Shown: piece after piece, positions 8,701-16,083 of the stretch
Position numbering within the stretch: position 1 is the first letter of the stretch
How the letters are laid out: each line of letters starts with the position of its first letter
NCBI GenBank assembly: GCA_021803085.1
Contig: JAJZMD010000246.1
Span: 1-43,816, forward strand
Reading direction: 5' to 3'
Length of the DNA stretch: 43,816 nucleotides
DNA from: Actinomycetes bacterium
GTDB lineage: Bacteria; Actinomycetota; Acidimicrobiia; Acidimicrobiales; RAAP-2
Position numbers and translations under genes: made by a program
Notes under the pieces: model-generated
Told to the model about the DNA's origin: nothing
Database searches by the model: none
The model's input: the letters and a program-made list of their open reading frames with translations, nothing else

Positions 8701-8909
8701 TGGCCGGTTCCCACGGAGCCGCCCGAGGCGAGCACGTCGGAGACGGCGGCGGACGGCGCGGCGAACGGATGGGCCGCTCCGGGCACGCCGGAGGCTTCGC
8801 GACGCGAACGAGACAGGCGAGGCCCCGGTACGGCCTTCTCGGCCGCCTCCGCCCACAGCACGAGCGGCGCGGGTCCCCCGGCGTCCCATGCCGCGTGGAG
8901 GACGAGCAT
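5712..8909 (-). CDS. SNF2-family DEAD/H-box helicase (HepA/RapA-like ATPase)
   Basis: Large Swi2/Snf2 ATPase, 1065 aa, that would translocate on double-stranded DNA. The N-terminal half (~1-560) is a poorly conserved bacterial SNF2-associated region. The C-terminal half has the two RecA lobes: Walker A DDMGLGKT near residue 615, Walker B DEAQ near 715, TGTPVENHLGELWSIMEVL, and motif VI QATDRAYRIGQRR near 990. A heptad HDAGGGA occurs four times at about residues 315-342, encoded by perfect-length 21-bp repeats (7884-7967), probably a flexible and possibly metal-binding linker. ATG 8909 follows a TAGCCT box by 8 nt. The gene is translationally coupled to the downstream SWIM gene. Confidence 0.92.
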   Translation of the reverse strand: MLVLHAAWDAGGPAPLVLWAEAAEKAVPGPRLSRSRREASGVPGAAHPFAAPSAAVSDVLASGGSVGTGHAARGGAAGPATLLLPAHRGVPTPSPELVRLGGDAWQPPPAGRFALRPFVVPALLLGAGDALDALVAFGDEGAPVHVGASVRALARIGELALERVAGGRVVPALEAEDDRYVARWAPLRTERDRDRLALLNSALPPAACALGAVGDPGRLVDRVFDAFVDVACRQALTRTDRAQGRVAVRSAGPLPAPDAWLAALHDGDGRVDADPAALAALGRLVDQWRAPLVTPSGSWRLCLRLHEPDEERSGGGAHDAGGGAHDAGGGAHDAGGGAHDAGAAWHVELLLQAVDEPTLLVGAEEVWRAGESLRRAARTVELPQEVLLAELARAVPAFPELADALVEPAPTTLTLDLDGAHRFLSEVAPVLELAGFGVLLPSWWRAPSARLGLRVRSVAAPGFRAAGSRLTSSGLAVFDWEAALGDTRLGLAELRRLAELKAPLVRVRGQWTELHPEEIQRLVEFLSIGRGRRTMDLADVLRAVAGARVPEAGVPIVAVDAGGSLGALLRGELAESLEAGPTPAGFCGDLRAYQRLGVAWIRLLERVGVGACLADDMGLGKTATVLGVLQSDREEGSVRGPTLVVCPTSVVGNWRREVERFTPGLAVVVHHGATRAKGEALRREAEGADVVVTSYPLVERDRSVLASVPWARIVLDEAQQVKNPAAATTRAVRAIPAPRRVALTGTPVENHLGELWSIMEVLNPGLLGSQRSFREEFGVPIERYGDEDAAERLRTLTRPFVLRRSKSDRSIVPDLPDKLETTERCPLTREQASLYQAVVDEMLEKIAGTEGIERKGLVLATMLRLKQVCNHPAQYVGDTSALAGRSGKLERALEILEQVREAGERALVFTQFAQMGEMLQRHLVEHLRCRVGFLHGGVPRARRDELVAALQSPEGSMPVLVLSLKAGGTGLNLTAASHVLHYDRWWNPAVEDQATDRAYRIGQRRDVHVRKLVCAGTVEDRIEELVESKRALASRVVSTGESWLTELSTGELAEVLRLSADATEP
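7884..7967. repeat. four 21-bp tandem repeats inside the SNF2 gene
   Basis: Four consecutive 21-bp units start at 7884, 7905, 7926 and 7947. The first two are identical and the last two differ by one base (A to G). The frame is preserved, giving a seven-residue His/Asp/Ala/Gly repeat. This is not a CRISPR array because there are no spacers. Confidence 0.9.
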
Positions 8910-8917
8910 GGTCGCCG

Positions 8918-8923
8918 AGGCTA
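8918..8923 (-). promoter_or_regulatory. -10 box TAGCCT for the SNF2 gene (leaderless)
   Basis: TAGCCT ends 8 nt before ATG 8909 on the minus strand, with no Shine-Dalgarno. The 102-bp gap up to 9011 holds nothing else recognisable. Confidence 0.4.
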
Positions 8924-9011
8924 CCGAGAGGTTGTGTACATGGCGACGACCCGACGAGGTCGCAGCCTCCGACCGGCGGAAGCCCCCGTCAGGGCGCGCG
9001 CAGGTGGCCGG

Positions 9012-9620
9012 TCAGTCGATCCAATCCGCGACGAGCTGGCTCCGGCGACGACCCCACTCCTCGGAGGTCATCGCGAACTTCGCGTGGTCCTCCCACTCGC
9101 CGTCGATCTCGAGGTACCTCTGCGCGATGCCCTCAGAGCGCAGATCCAGCTTCTCGACGACGCGCAGGCTGGCACGGTTCCGCGGGATGATCGAGATCTC
9201 GACGCGATGCAGCGCGATCGTGTCGAACGCGAACACGAGCACGACGACGACCGCTTCCGGCACGTACCCTCGGCCAGCCAGGTCGCGATCGATCCAATAG
9301 CCGATGTGGCCGGTCTGGAAGGGGCCGCGCTGGATCGACGACAGCGTGATCTCCCCTGCAAACTTCCCCTCCACGAAGATCCCGAAGCCGTAGCCGGTGC
9401 CGAGCTGGCGCTCGCGCTCACGCAGCGCGCAGCGCGCAGCGAAGCTCTGCCGGTCCTCGGCAGGGAGCGGCGCACCCTTGGGACGCGGCTCCCATGGCAC
9501 GAGCCACTCCCTGCAGCGCGTGCGCACCTCGTACCACTCCTCGTAGTCCGCCTCGGTGAGCGTGCGCAACACCACCCGGCGTCCCTCCAGCTCGAGCGGG
9601 GTGGGCGCGTGTCGCGCCAT
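9012..9620 (-). CDS. GNAT acetyltransferase, RimJ/RimL type
   Basis: Predicted acetyl-CoA-dependent N-acetyltransferase, 202 aa, of the family that acetylates protein N-termini or small amines. The N-terminal strand LELEGRRVVLRTLTEADYEEW is characteristic of RimJ/RimL proteins. The acetyl-CoA-binding segment reads GYWIDRDLAGRGYVPEAV, with a diverged Q/RxxGxG/A loop. The C-terminal part has ALHRVEISIIPRNRASLRVVEKL, the classic last strands of the fold. The start is ATG 9620; an in-frame GTG at 9623 is equally possible and no ribosome-binding site decides. It is divergent from the tandem-GT2 gene, with 172 bp between. The substrate cannot be inferred. Confidence 0.87.
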   Translation of the reverse strand: MARHAPTPLELEGRRVVLRTLTEADYEEWYEVRTRCREWLVPWEPRPKGAPLPAEDRQSFAARCALRERERQLGTGYGFGIFVEGKFAGEITLSSIQRGPFQTGHIGYWIDRDLAGRGYVPEAVVVVLVFAFDTIALHRVEISIIPRNRASLRVVEKLDLRSEGIAQRYLEIDGEWEDHAKFAMTSEEWGRRRSQLVADWID

Positions 9621-9746
9621 CACCGGACGCCACGTGGGGACGAGCCCCGATGCGACGGTGCCCGGCTGGGCAACGGGGGATGGTGCCGAGGTGAGCCGGT
9701 GGACGCGCCGAGTCGTGCCGTGCGCATCGTCGCATCGTGACAGGTC

Positions 9747-9762
9747 GGCGCTGTCGAGCGCC
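9747..9762. promoter_or_regulatory. perfect 6-bp inverted repeat upstream of the GT2 gene
   Basis: GGCGCT, a GTCG loop and AGCGCC form a perfect palindrome in the 172-bp divergent intergenic region, ending 30 nt before the GT2 start. It could be an operator or an mRNA hairpin. I see no clear promoter elements beside it. Confidence 0.3.
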
Positions 9763-9792
9763 ACAAGACGGCGACGTGCAAGAGTGGGACGC

Positions 9793-11736
9793 GTGCCGCC
9801 GGACGAGGGCGCGATCGCGGGGCCGCGTCCGCAGAGAGCGGCGAGGGTGCTGTTCGCCCCGCAGGCGCCTCGGCCGCTCCGGCCGGACGCCGCCGGCGAT
9901 CCGGCGCTGTACCGGCGCTGGCGCGCCGCCAGGGACTCCTGGAGGCTCTCGGTGGACCCCCGGCCGCCACCCGGGCCGGAGCTGGCCCTCCTCATGGTGA
10001 TCGGCGAGTCCGGCACGGCCGGGCCGGCCGATGTCCGTCGGACCCTCGCGTCGCTCAGGGCGCAGACCGTCGGCACCTGGTCGCTCTCGGTCACCATCGT
10101 CGGGGCTCCCGACGCGGCGATCGAAGCGGCGATCACCGGAGCACTCCCCTCCGGCTCGAAGGGCTTGTCGGGCACGGCTCGCCTCGGAGGACGTCGCAAC
10201 GCCCCGAGCGCCGAGCGCGGCGCGGGGCCGGGCCGCGTCCGAGTCCACACCAGACCGGCGGGCTCCGACGTCGCCACGGCCCACGCGGCCGCGCTCGATG
10301 AGTCCGGCTCCCCCGCTGTCGCCTTCATCGAGCCGGGAGACGAGCTGGCGCCGGACGCCGTGGCTCAGCTGAGCGCCGCGCTCGTGGACGCGGACGTCGC
10401 CTACGCGGACGAGGACCGCTCCGGCAGCGACGTCGCGTCGACACCGGTCCTGAAACCGGACTGGTCGCCCGAGTTGCTGCTCTCGTGGTCCTACCTCGGA
10501 CGCCCGGTGGCGCTGCGCGTCGGACCCGTGATCGCCGCAGGCGGGATCCACCCGGTTCGCGACGGCGACTGGGAGCACGACCTCCTCCTCCGTGTGACGG
10601 AGCGGACCGCGCGGGTCGCGCACGTGGACGCGGTCCTCTACCACCGCCGGGGAGAGAGCACCCTGCCTCCCGGGCCGGCCGCTGTCACCGCCGCGCTCGC
10701 TCGACGCGGGGAGGACGCGGCGGTGCTCCCCGGGCCACTCCCCGCCACCTGGTCCCTCCGCCGCCGGTGCTCGAGCCCGAGCACGCGGACGACGGTCAGC
10801 GCGATCGTCCCGTTCAGGGACAGCACGACCTTGCTCCGCGCGTGCGCGGATTCGCTGCACGCCGGTGCGATGGAGCTCGGCGAGCACGTCGCAGAGCTCA
10901 CCGGCGAGCACTCGGTCGGGTCGTTCGGGCTCGAGCTGGTGCTGGTCGACAACGGCTCGACGGAGCCCGAGACGGCCACCCTCCTCGAGGGGCTGCAGGC
11001 CCGGCTGAGCCAGGACGTCGACGTGCTCGTACGACGCGACGACCGCCCGTTCAACTGGGCTGCGCTCAACAACGCCGCCGCCGCCGATTCGCACGGCGAG
11101 GTGCTCCTCTTCGTGAACGACGACGTCCAGGGTGGGTCGAGGGGGTGGATGGAGCTGCTCGTCGCGCAGGCGCTGCGGCCGGAGGTCGGGGTCGCAGGAG
11201 CCCGTCTCGTCTACCCCGACGGGCGGCTCCAGCACGCGGGCATCGTCCTCGGCCTTGCGGGCGCGACCGGCCACGTGCTCGCGGGGCTCGAGCCGGGTCG
11301 GCCGGGGTACCTCGGCATGGCCGTCCTCACCCGCGACGTCTCGGCGGTCACCGGCGCGTGCATGGCCACCCGCCGAGAGGTCTTCGAGCAGCTCGGCGGG
11401 TTCGACGAAGCGCTCGGCCTCGACTTCAACGACGTCGACTACTGCCTGCGCGCTCGGCGCCGTGGATTTCGCGTCGTGCTGGAAGCGGGCGCAGAGCTGG
11501 TCCACCACGAGTCGCCGAGCCGAGGCACGTCGGGGAGCGAAGAGACCGCGGCGGCGTTCCTTCAGCGTTGGAGCGCGGCCCTCGACGAGCGCGACCCCTT
11601 CTACAGCCGCGCCCTCTCCCACCTCGACTTCTCGGCGGCGCTCGACGAGCCCGGACCCGTGATCGCCGGCGCGTTGGCGGAGATGCAACTGGCAGGAGCG
11701 GGAGCACACGACGGCGCGAGGAGCGTGGACCGATGA
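9793..11736 (+). CDS. tandem-domain GT2 glycosyltransferase
   Basis: 647-aa protein with two GT-A (GT2) modules. The N-terminal module is degenerate: AYADEDRSG and FIEPGDE are visible but the substrate region is eroded. The C-terminal module (from VSAIVPFRD) is well kept: LVDNGSTE, PFNWAALNNAAA, VNDDVQGG as the DXD-like metal site, YPDGRLQHAGIVLG and FNDVDYCLR. It is paralogous to the C-terminal two thirds of the protein at 13343-16009, so both likely build the same glycan, probably rhamnan- or O-antigen-like surface polysaccharide. The start is uncertain: GTG 9793 is chosen because homology-like content begins soon after, and in-frame GTG 9784 is close by. The stop overlaps the next ATG (ATGA, 11733-11736). 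Confidence 0.82.
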   Translation: MPPDEGAIAGPRPQRAARVLFAPQAPRPLRPDAAGDPALYRRWRAARDSWRLSVDPRPPPGPELALLMVIGESGTAGPADVRRTLASLRAQTVGTWSLSVTIVGAPDAAIEAAITGALPSGSKGLSGTARLGGRRNAPSAERGAGPGRVRVHTRPAGSDVATAHAAALDESGSPAVAFIEPGDELAPDAVAQLSAALVDADVAYADEDRSGSDVASTPVLKPDWSPELLLSWSYLGRPVALRVGPVIAAGGIHPVRDGDWEHDLLLRVTERTARVAHVDAVLYHRRGESTLPPGPAAVTAALARRGEDAAVLPGPLPATWSLRRRCSSPSTRTTVSAIVPFRDSTTLLRACADSLHAGAMELGEHVAELTGEHSVGSFGLELVLVDNGSTEPETATLLEGLQARLSQDVDVLVRRDDRPFNWAALNNAAAADSHGEVLLFVNDDVQGGSRGWMELLVAQALRPEVGVAGARLVYPDGRLQHAGIVLGLAGATGHVLAGLEPGRPGYLGMAVLTRDVSAVTGACMATRREVFEQLGGFDEALGLDFNDVDYCLRARRRGFRVVLEAGAELVHHESPSRGTSGSEETAAAFLQRWSAALDERDPFYSRALSHLDFSAALDEPGPVIAGALAEMQLAGAGAHDGARSVDR

Positions 11737-12236
11737 CCGAACCCGATGGTCGGGACGACAAGGCACCCTGCACGGACGCGGGGGCAGAGCCTGTAGAGAC
11801 CGCCGTCACGCTGGCGCCCCGGCTGTTCTCGCGTCGTGCCGATCCCCTGCCGCTGCCGCCGGCGCTGCACGACGCCGAAGTGGTCGCCACCTTGCACCTC
11901 AGGTGGGCGCAGCTCGCCGGCGCCGGGCAGGGCGCGCCGCCCGGCGCGGCCGACGCAGGCGACGGACCGGGCGGTGGGGGTGCCGGCGTGCGGGCGAAGG
12001 TACGCGCCCGCGTCGTGGCTGCAGCGCGTGCCGACGCCGCAGCGGACCGCGGGCTCATCGGGGACCTCATCCGCGCGGTCGACGCCGTCGCGGCGAGGGT
12101 CGACGAGGTGACGGCACGCGTGGGGAATCTCGAGCTGCTCCTCCAAGAGGTGCTGGACCGCACGAGCGAGGAACTGGTTCGGGTCCAGGTCGCGCTCGGC
12201 GGCCTCGACGACCGCGTGCGCGACGAGCAGTCATGA
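11733..12236 (+). CDS. small coiled-coil protein of the glycan locus
   Basis: 167-aa protein that I do not recognise as a named family. The N-terminal ~45 residues are acidic/polar. The segment LPPALHDAEVVATLHLRWAQLAG resembles a short helical domain, and a Gly/Ala linker follows. The C-terminal ~70 residues (LIRAVDAVAARVDEVTARVG, then LELLLQEVLDRTSEELVRVQ) have heptad spacing of a coiled coil. ATG 11733 overlaps the upstream GT2 stop, and its own stop overlaps the next start (ATGA at 12233-12236). It is therefore translated with two glycosyltransferases and may scaffold them. No signal peptide or membrane segment is visible. Confidence 0.75.
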   Translation: MTEPDGRDDKAPCTDAGAEPVETAVTLAPRLFSRRADPLPLPPALHDAEVVATLHLRWAQLAGAGQGAPPGAADAGDGPGGGGAGVRAKVRARVVAAARADAAADRGLIGDLIRAVDAVAARVDEVTARVGNLELLLQEVLDRTSEELVRVQVALGGLDDRVRDEQS

Positions 12237-13273
12237 AGCCGAAGACGCCGCCCGCCCCGCCGGGACCCCCCCGTGGGGCTGGATCCGGCGTGAACGAGCC
12301 CCGCATCGCCGTGCTCAGCCCCTCTTGGGTCGAGGCGCCGCACAGCGAGATCGCCGAGGCCGTGAGGAGCATCGCCGGCGCACTGTCCAGGCTGGCGCCG
12401 GTCGACGTCTTCGTGCCGGGCGACGGCGCGAGCTTCGCGGACGGCGCGTTCGACGTGACCCCGATCGGCGGGGCGCGCGCACCGCGGGTGCGCTACGAAG
12501 CCGTCGTCGTCGAGGCGGGGCGACGCGGCGACGGCGAGCTGGTGCGCTCAGCTGGGTCGCTCGCCGCGGGAGCGCCGGTGCTCGCGGTCGGCGGCGCCCG
12601 GTTCACGGTCGACGGGGTGCTGGACGTCGGCCTCGACGGCGCCGACGGCGGGGCCGGAACCGCGCCCGCCGTGCACCACGTGGGTCTGTACGCACGCGTG
12701 CATCCCGACGCGCGCAGCCGCCGCCACGACGGACTCGGGGGGATAGCGGACTACCTGCTGGTCCTCGGCGACCACCCCGGCGTGCCGGCCACACCGAACC
12801 CATCGCGTCGCACCCGCTGGCTGCTCGCACGCTTTGCCCGCCAGCACGTCGTCGTGGTCGAAGGGGGGGTGGCGCGCGCGTGGCGGTCTCGCTCGTGCGT
12901 GGCGCAGTTCGACGTGCACACGCGCATGGACCTGTGGATCCTCATGGCGCAGTCCAAAGGCGTCGTGGACCTCCTGCCCGGCGACGTGTACGCGCGGGAG
13001 TGCGTCGAGGCGCTCCGGCTCGGCGTGCCCATCGTCGTGCCAGGCGGCTCTGCGGCGGACAGGCTGGCGAGCGCCGCGGGCGGCATGCGGTTCACGTCCA
13101 CCGCGGAGCTCCTCTCCTGCGCGGAAGCGCTCGACGACCCCGCCACCCGGACGGCGCTCGCGTCGTTCGGCCGGGAGGTGGCCGACCGCTGGTACGGCGA
13201 CCCCCACGCCGTCGTGGCGAGGCTCGCCGGGGCGCTCGGTCTGGCCGCCCCGGCGGACGGCGCCCCGCGCTGA
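12233..13273 (+). CDS. GT-B-fold glycosyltransferase-like protein
   Basis: 346-aa protein following the coiled-coil gene with an ATGA overlap. The N-terminal ~18 residues are Pro-rich and the fold begins at EPRIAVLSPSWVEAPHSEIAEAV. The C-terminal region GDVYARECVEALRLGVPIVVP, followed by STAELLSCAEALDDPATRTAL, resembles the nucleotide-sugar-binding half of GT4-type glycosyltransferases (EALRxGxPVV, then a terminal helix). The usual acceptor-side motifs are weak, so activity is unproven. It is probably the third member of the surface-glycan operon with the tandem-GT2 enzyme. It converges on the methyltransferase-GT2 gene across a 69-bp gap, in which I see no clear terminator. Confidence 0.65.
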   Translation: MKPKTPPAPPGPPRGAGSGVNEPRIAVLSPSWVEAPHSEIAEAVRSIAGALSRLAPVDVFVPGDGASFADGAFDVTPIGGARAPRVRYEAVVVEAGRRGDGELVRSAGSLAAGAPVLAVGGARFTVDGVLDVGLDGADGGAGTAPAVHHVGLYARVHPDARSRRHDGLGGIADYLLVLGDHPGVPATPNPSRRTRWLLARFARQHVVVVEGGVARAWRSRSCVAQFDVHTRMDLWILMAQSKGVVDLLPGDVYARECVEALRLGVPIVVPGGSAADRLASAAGGMRFTSTAELLSCAEALDDPATRTALASFGREVADRWYGDPHAVVARLAGALGLAAPADGAPR

Positions 13274-13342
13274 ACGTCCCGTCTCGCCCGTCCGCCTCCG
13301 GGCCCTCCACCACCACGGCCCCAGCGGAACGACGCCCTCAGG

Positions 13343-16009
13343 TCATTCGGCCCACCACAGCGCGCGAGGGGGGAACGCGAGCGAGAAGTCCCAGCTCTCG
13401 AGGGTGAGGTTCGGGTTGTAGGCGGGGTCCGCCCGCAGGACCTGGCTCCAGCGCCGCTCCATGTAGGCCACCTCCTCGCCGAAGGCGTCGGGGCGCACGT
13501 CGGGGTCGTGGCCGCGGCTCACGGACTCCCGGTGCACGAGCACGGCGTTCGGCGCCCAGACCACCCGCCAGCCCGCCTCACGCAGCCGCAGGCAGAAGTC
13601 CACGTCGTTGAAGGCGACGCTCAGGTTGATCTCGTCGAAGCCGCCGAGCCTCTCGAACACGTCGCGGCGCACCACCATGCACGCGGCGGTGACCGCCGAG
13701 AGCGAGCGTGCGGTCTGGAGCCAGCCGAAATGTCCGTGGGAGAGCCGGTCCGCGAGCCGCTCGGCATGACCCGCGATGCCGCCCAGGCCGAGCACGACGC
13801 CCGCGTGCTGGACACGTCCGTCGGGGTACAAGAGCTTGGCCCCCACCGCGCCGACGCCGGGCTGGAGGACCTGGGAGACGAGCTCTGCGAGCCAGCTGCT
13901 CGAGACGATCTCGCAGTCGTCGTTGAGGAAGCAGAGGACCTCACCCGTGCAGTGGGCGACGGCGCCGTTGTTCAGCGCAGAGAAGTTGAACGGCCGGTCG
14001 TCGTGAAGGACCTTCGCCACGGAGCCGTAGTCGCAGAAGAGGTCCTTCACCGTGTCCGTCTCGCTCCCGTTGTCGACGATGACCACCTCGTAGTCGGGGT
14101 AGTCGGTGGTCGCGTAGAGGCTCGCCAGGCAGCGGTTCAGGAACTCGCCGTCACGCGTCGGGATGATGACGCTCACCTTCGGCGGGCGGGAGGGGAGCTG
14201 CCACTTCACTCGCACGATGCCGGTCACCTCGTTCACGGTCACCGCGCCGGGCGCACCGACGCGTGAGAGGTGGTCCGTCACGGCTCTCGCCCCCGCACGC
14301 GTCGCGTACGGCTTGGCCGCGCGCGCCGAGGACGTCGAGCCCGCGTGCATGCGCCAGTGGTAGAGGACGTGGGGCACGTGGACGATCTGGTCGGCGGAGA
14401 GGCGCTCGCTGACGCGGAGCACGAGGTCCCAGTCCTGGCTGCCCTCGAGCCCTTCGCGAAAGCCGCCCACCTTCCGCACGAGGTCTGCCCTCGCCATCGT
14501 CATGTGGCAGAGGTAGTTCTGCGCGAGGAGGAGCAGCGGGTCGAAGTCAGGCTTGAAGAAGGGGACCGAACGGTTCCCCTCGTCGATCTTGTCCTCGTCG
14601 CTGTAGAGGAGCCCCGCGTCCGGCCGGTCCGCCAGGGCGAGGACGCCCAATGCGAGGGCTTGCGGGCTCAGCGTGTCGTCGTGGTCGAGGAGGACGACCC
14701 ACTCGCCCCGGGCCATCTCGAGGGCGGTGTTGGACGCGGCAGAGATGTGCCCGTTGGTCTCGCGTCGCGCCACGCGGATGCGCTCGTCGGCTGCGGCGTA
14801 GTCCTCGAGGATCTTGGGCACCCAGGCCGCCGTCGAGCAGTCGTCGACGGCGCAGAGCTCCCAGTTGTCGTACACCTGGGCGAGCACCGAGTCGAGCGCC
14901 TCCCGCAGGTAGCGCTCCGGGGTGTCGTAGACGGGCATGACGATCGAGACCAGCGGCCGCGAGGGCAGCCGGGCGAGCCGGTCACCGAGCGCGCGCCGGC
15001 GGCCGTCGTCCATCTCGTCGAACTGCGCTATCCACAGCTCGTACGTCGGATCGCGCGTCGCCTTCGGCGCGACGCTGTCCACCTGCACCTGCACCTGCAC
15101 CTGATCGCGCGCGGAGAGGGCACGCAGCTTCCCGTAGACGCGGCGAGCTCCTCTCGTGTAGCGCATCACCCGCGTCGCCTCGAGGGCCCGGAGCTCCGCG
15201 CGGGCCGCCTCCGCCTCCCGCTGGTACGCCTCGAGCGAGCGGACGAGGCCGCCGAAGCGCAGCTCGAGCTCACGGTCCACGACGCCTGCCGCGCTGGAGC
15301 CGAGCGCGGGGGGTCGCCTCCCTCCGTCGGCCTGCGCGAGCCGCAATGCGACGAGCTCCGCCGCGCCGACGAGCACATCGTCTTGGCTCGGCGTCCCGGC
15401 GCGCTCGAACAGGAGTGCCTGCGGGCTCACGTAGGTCGCGTCGTAGCCGAGGACCGGCACGAAGCCGCGGCGGGCGAACCGCCGCAGCCAGTAGATCGCC
15501 GGTCGGACGGTCCGGTGCGTCGGCTCTCCGACGTCCTTCGCAGTGGACGAGAACAGGACACGGTCCGATGCGGCGGTGAGCTGCTCGATGGCACGGTCTG
15601 CCCCGTCCGCGTCGAGATGCTCCAAGACGTCGAGGCACACCACGAGGTCGTAGGTGCCGTCGATCGGGTCGGTCACCGAGCCGACCTGGCAGTACGCGGC
15701 GGTCTCGCGCCGCACCTTCGAGATCGCGTACTCCGAGATGTCACGGCCGTGCGCCTCGACTCCCCGGTCCCACAGCGCCTCGACGAGGAAGCCCACCCCG
15801 CACCCTGCGTCGAAAACGGTCTTGGGCGAGAAGCTGCGGACCACGTCGTCGGCGACCCGGGCGAAGAACGTCTCCCAGGAGGCTTCGCCCTTCCGATAGG
15901 GCCGCGGCCCGCAACGGGAGTGGAAGTACGCCTCGTCGAAGTCCGACGCTGCAGGGGTCCTGGACCTGGACCTGGGCGCGGCACGCTCGTTCGACGGATC
16001 ACCGGCCAC
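13343..16009 (-). CDS. SAM methyltransferase fused to two GT2 glycosyltransferase domains
   Basis: 888-aa three-domain enzyme. Residues ~20-225 form a class I SAM methyltransferase (VFDAGCGVGFLVEAL at 65-79, CLDVLEHLD at 125-133). A helical linker (~245-300) contains a VQVQVQV run. The first GT2 module starts near residue 353 (VSIVMPVYDT, AVDDCS, DHDD at 442-445, YSDEDKID). The second starts near 612 (VSVIIPTRDG, VDNGSE, LNDDCE, YPDGRVQHAGVVLG, FNDVDFCLR). Such proteins assemble and modify surface polysaccharides, for example O-methylated rhamnan chains, at the inner face of the membrane. GTG 16009 follows a TAACCT box by 6 nt. It faces its paralogue at 9793-11736. Confidence 0.88.
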   Translation of the reverse strand: MAGDPSNERAAPRSRSRTPAASDFDEAYFHSRCGPRPYRKGEASWETFFARVADDVVRSFSPKTVFDAGCGVGFLVEALWDRGVEAHGRDISEYAISKVRRETAAYCQVGSVTDPIDGTYDLVVCLDVLEHLDADGADRAIEQLTAASDRVLFSSTAKDVGEPTHRTVRPAIYWLRRFARRGFVPVLGYDATYVSPQALLFERAGTPSQDDVLVGAAELVALRLAQADGGRRPPALGSSAAGVVDRELELRFGGLVRSLEAYQREAEAARAELRALEATRVMRYTRGARRVYGKLRALSARDQVQVQVQVDSVAPKATRDPTYELWIAQFDEMDDGRRRALGDRLARLPSRPLVSIVMPVYDTPERYLREALDSVLAQVYDNWELCAVDDCSTAAWVPKILEDYAAADERIRVARRETNGHISAASNTALEMARGEWVVLLDHDDTLSPQALALGVLALADRPDAGLLYSDEDKIDEGNRSVPFFKPDFDPLLLLAQNYLCHMTMARADLVRKVGGFREGLEGSQDWDLVLRVSERLSADQIVHVPHVLYHWRMHAGSTSSARAAKPYATRAGARAVTDHLSRVGAPGAVTVNEVTGIVRVKWQLPSRPPKVSVIIPTRDGEFLNRCLASLYATTDYPDYEVVIVDNGSETDTVKDLFCDYGSVAKVLHDDRPFNFSALNNGAVAHCTGEVLCFLNDDCEIVSSSWLAELVSQVLQPGVGAVGAKLLYPDGRVQHAGVVLGLGGIAGHAERLADRLSHGHFGWLQTARSLSAVTAACMVVRRDVFERLGGFDEINLSVAFNDVDFCLRLREAGWRVVWAPNAVLVHRESVSRGHDPDVRPDAFGEEVAYMERRWSQVLRADPAYNPNLTLESWDFSLAFPPRALWWAE
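15080..15103. repeat. four 6-bp CACCTG repeats (VQ dipeptide run)
   Basis: Four perfect CACCTG units lie in the linker between the methyltransferase and the first GT2 domain, encoding alternating Gln and Val. Copy-number change would keep the frame and alter linker length. Confidence 0.9.
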
Positions 16010-16015
16010 CCCGGG

Positions 16016-16021
16016 AGGTTA
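16016..16021 (-). promoter_or_regulatory. -10 box TAACCT for the methyltransferase-GT2 gene
   Basis: TAACCT ends 6 nt before GTG 16009, with no Shine-Dalgarno: a leaderless arrangement in the 74-bp divergent region shared with the YfhO-like gene. Confidence 0.4.
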
Positions 16022-16069
16022 CCCGCGAGCGCCGCGCCGAAGATGGCGACTCTTCGGTCCGTGCTCGCC

Positions 16070-16075
16070 TAGGGT
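16070..16075 (+). promoter_or_regulatory. -10 box TAGGGT for the YfhO-like gene
   Basis: TAGGGT ends 8 nt before GTG 16084, with no Shine-Dalgarno. With the opposing TAACCT box it makes a compact divergent leaderless promoter pair. Confidence 0.4.
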
Positions 16076-16083
16076 CGTCGGCC

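Noticed and set aside
13274-13342. Rho-independent terminator between the converging glycan genes
   Set aside because: I found no GC-rich stem followed by a T-run on either strand; the gap is simply short.
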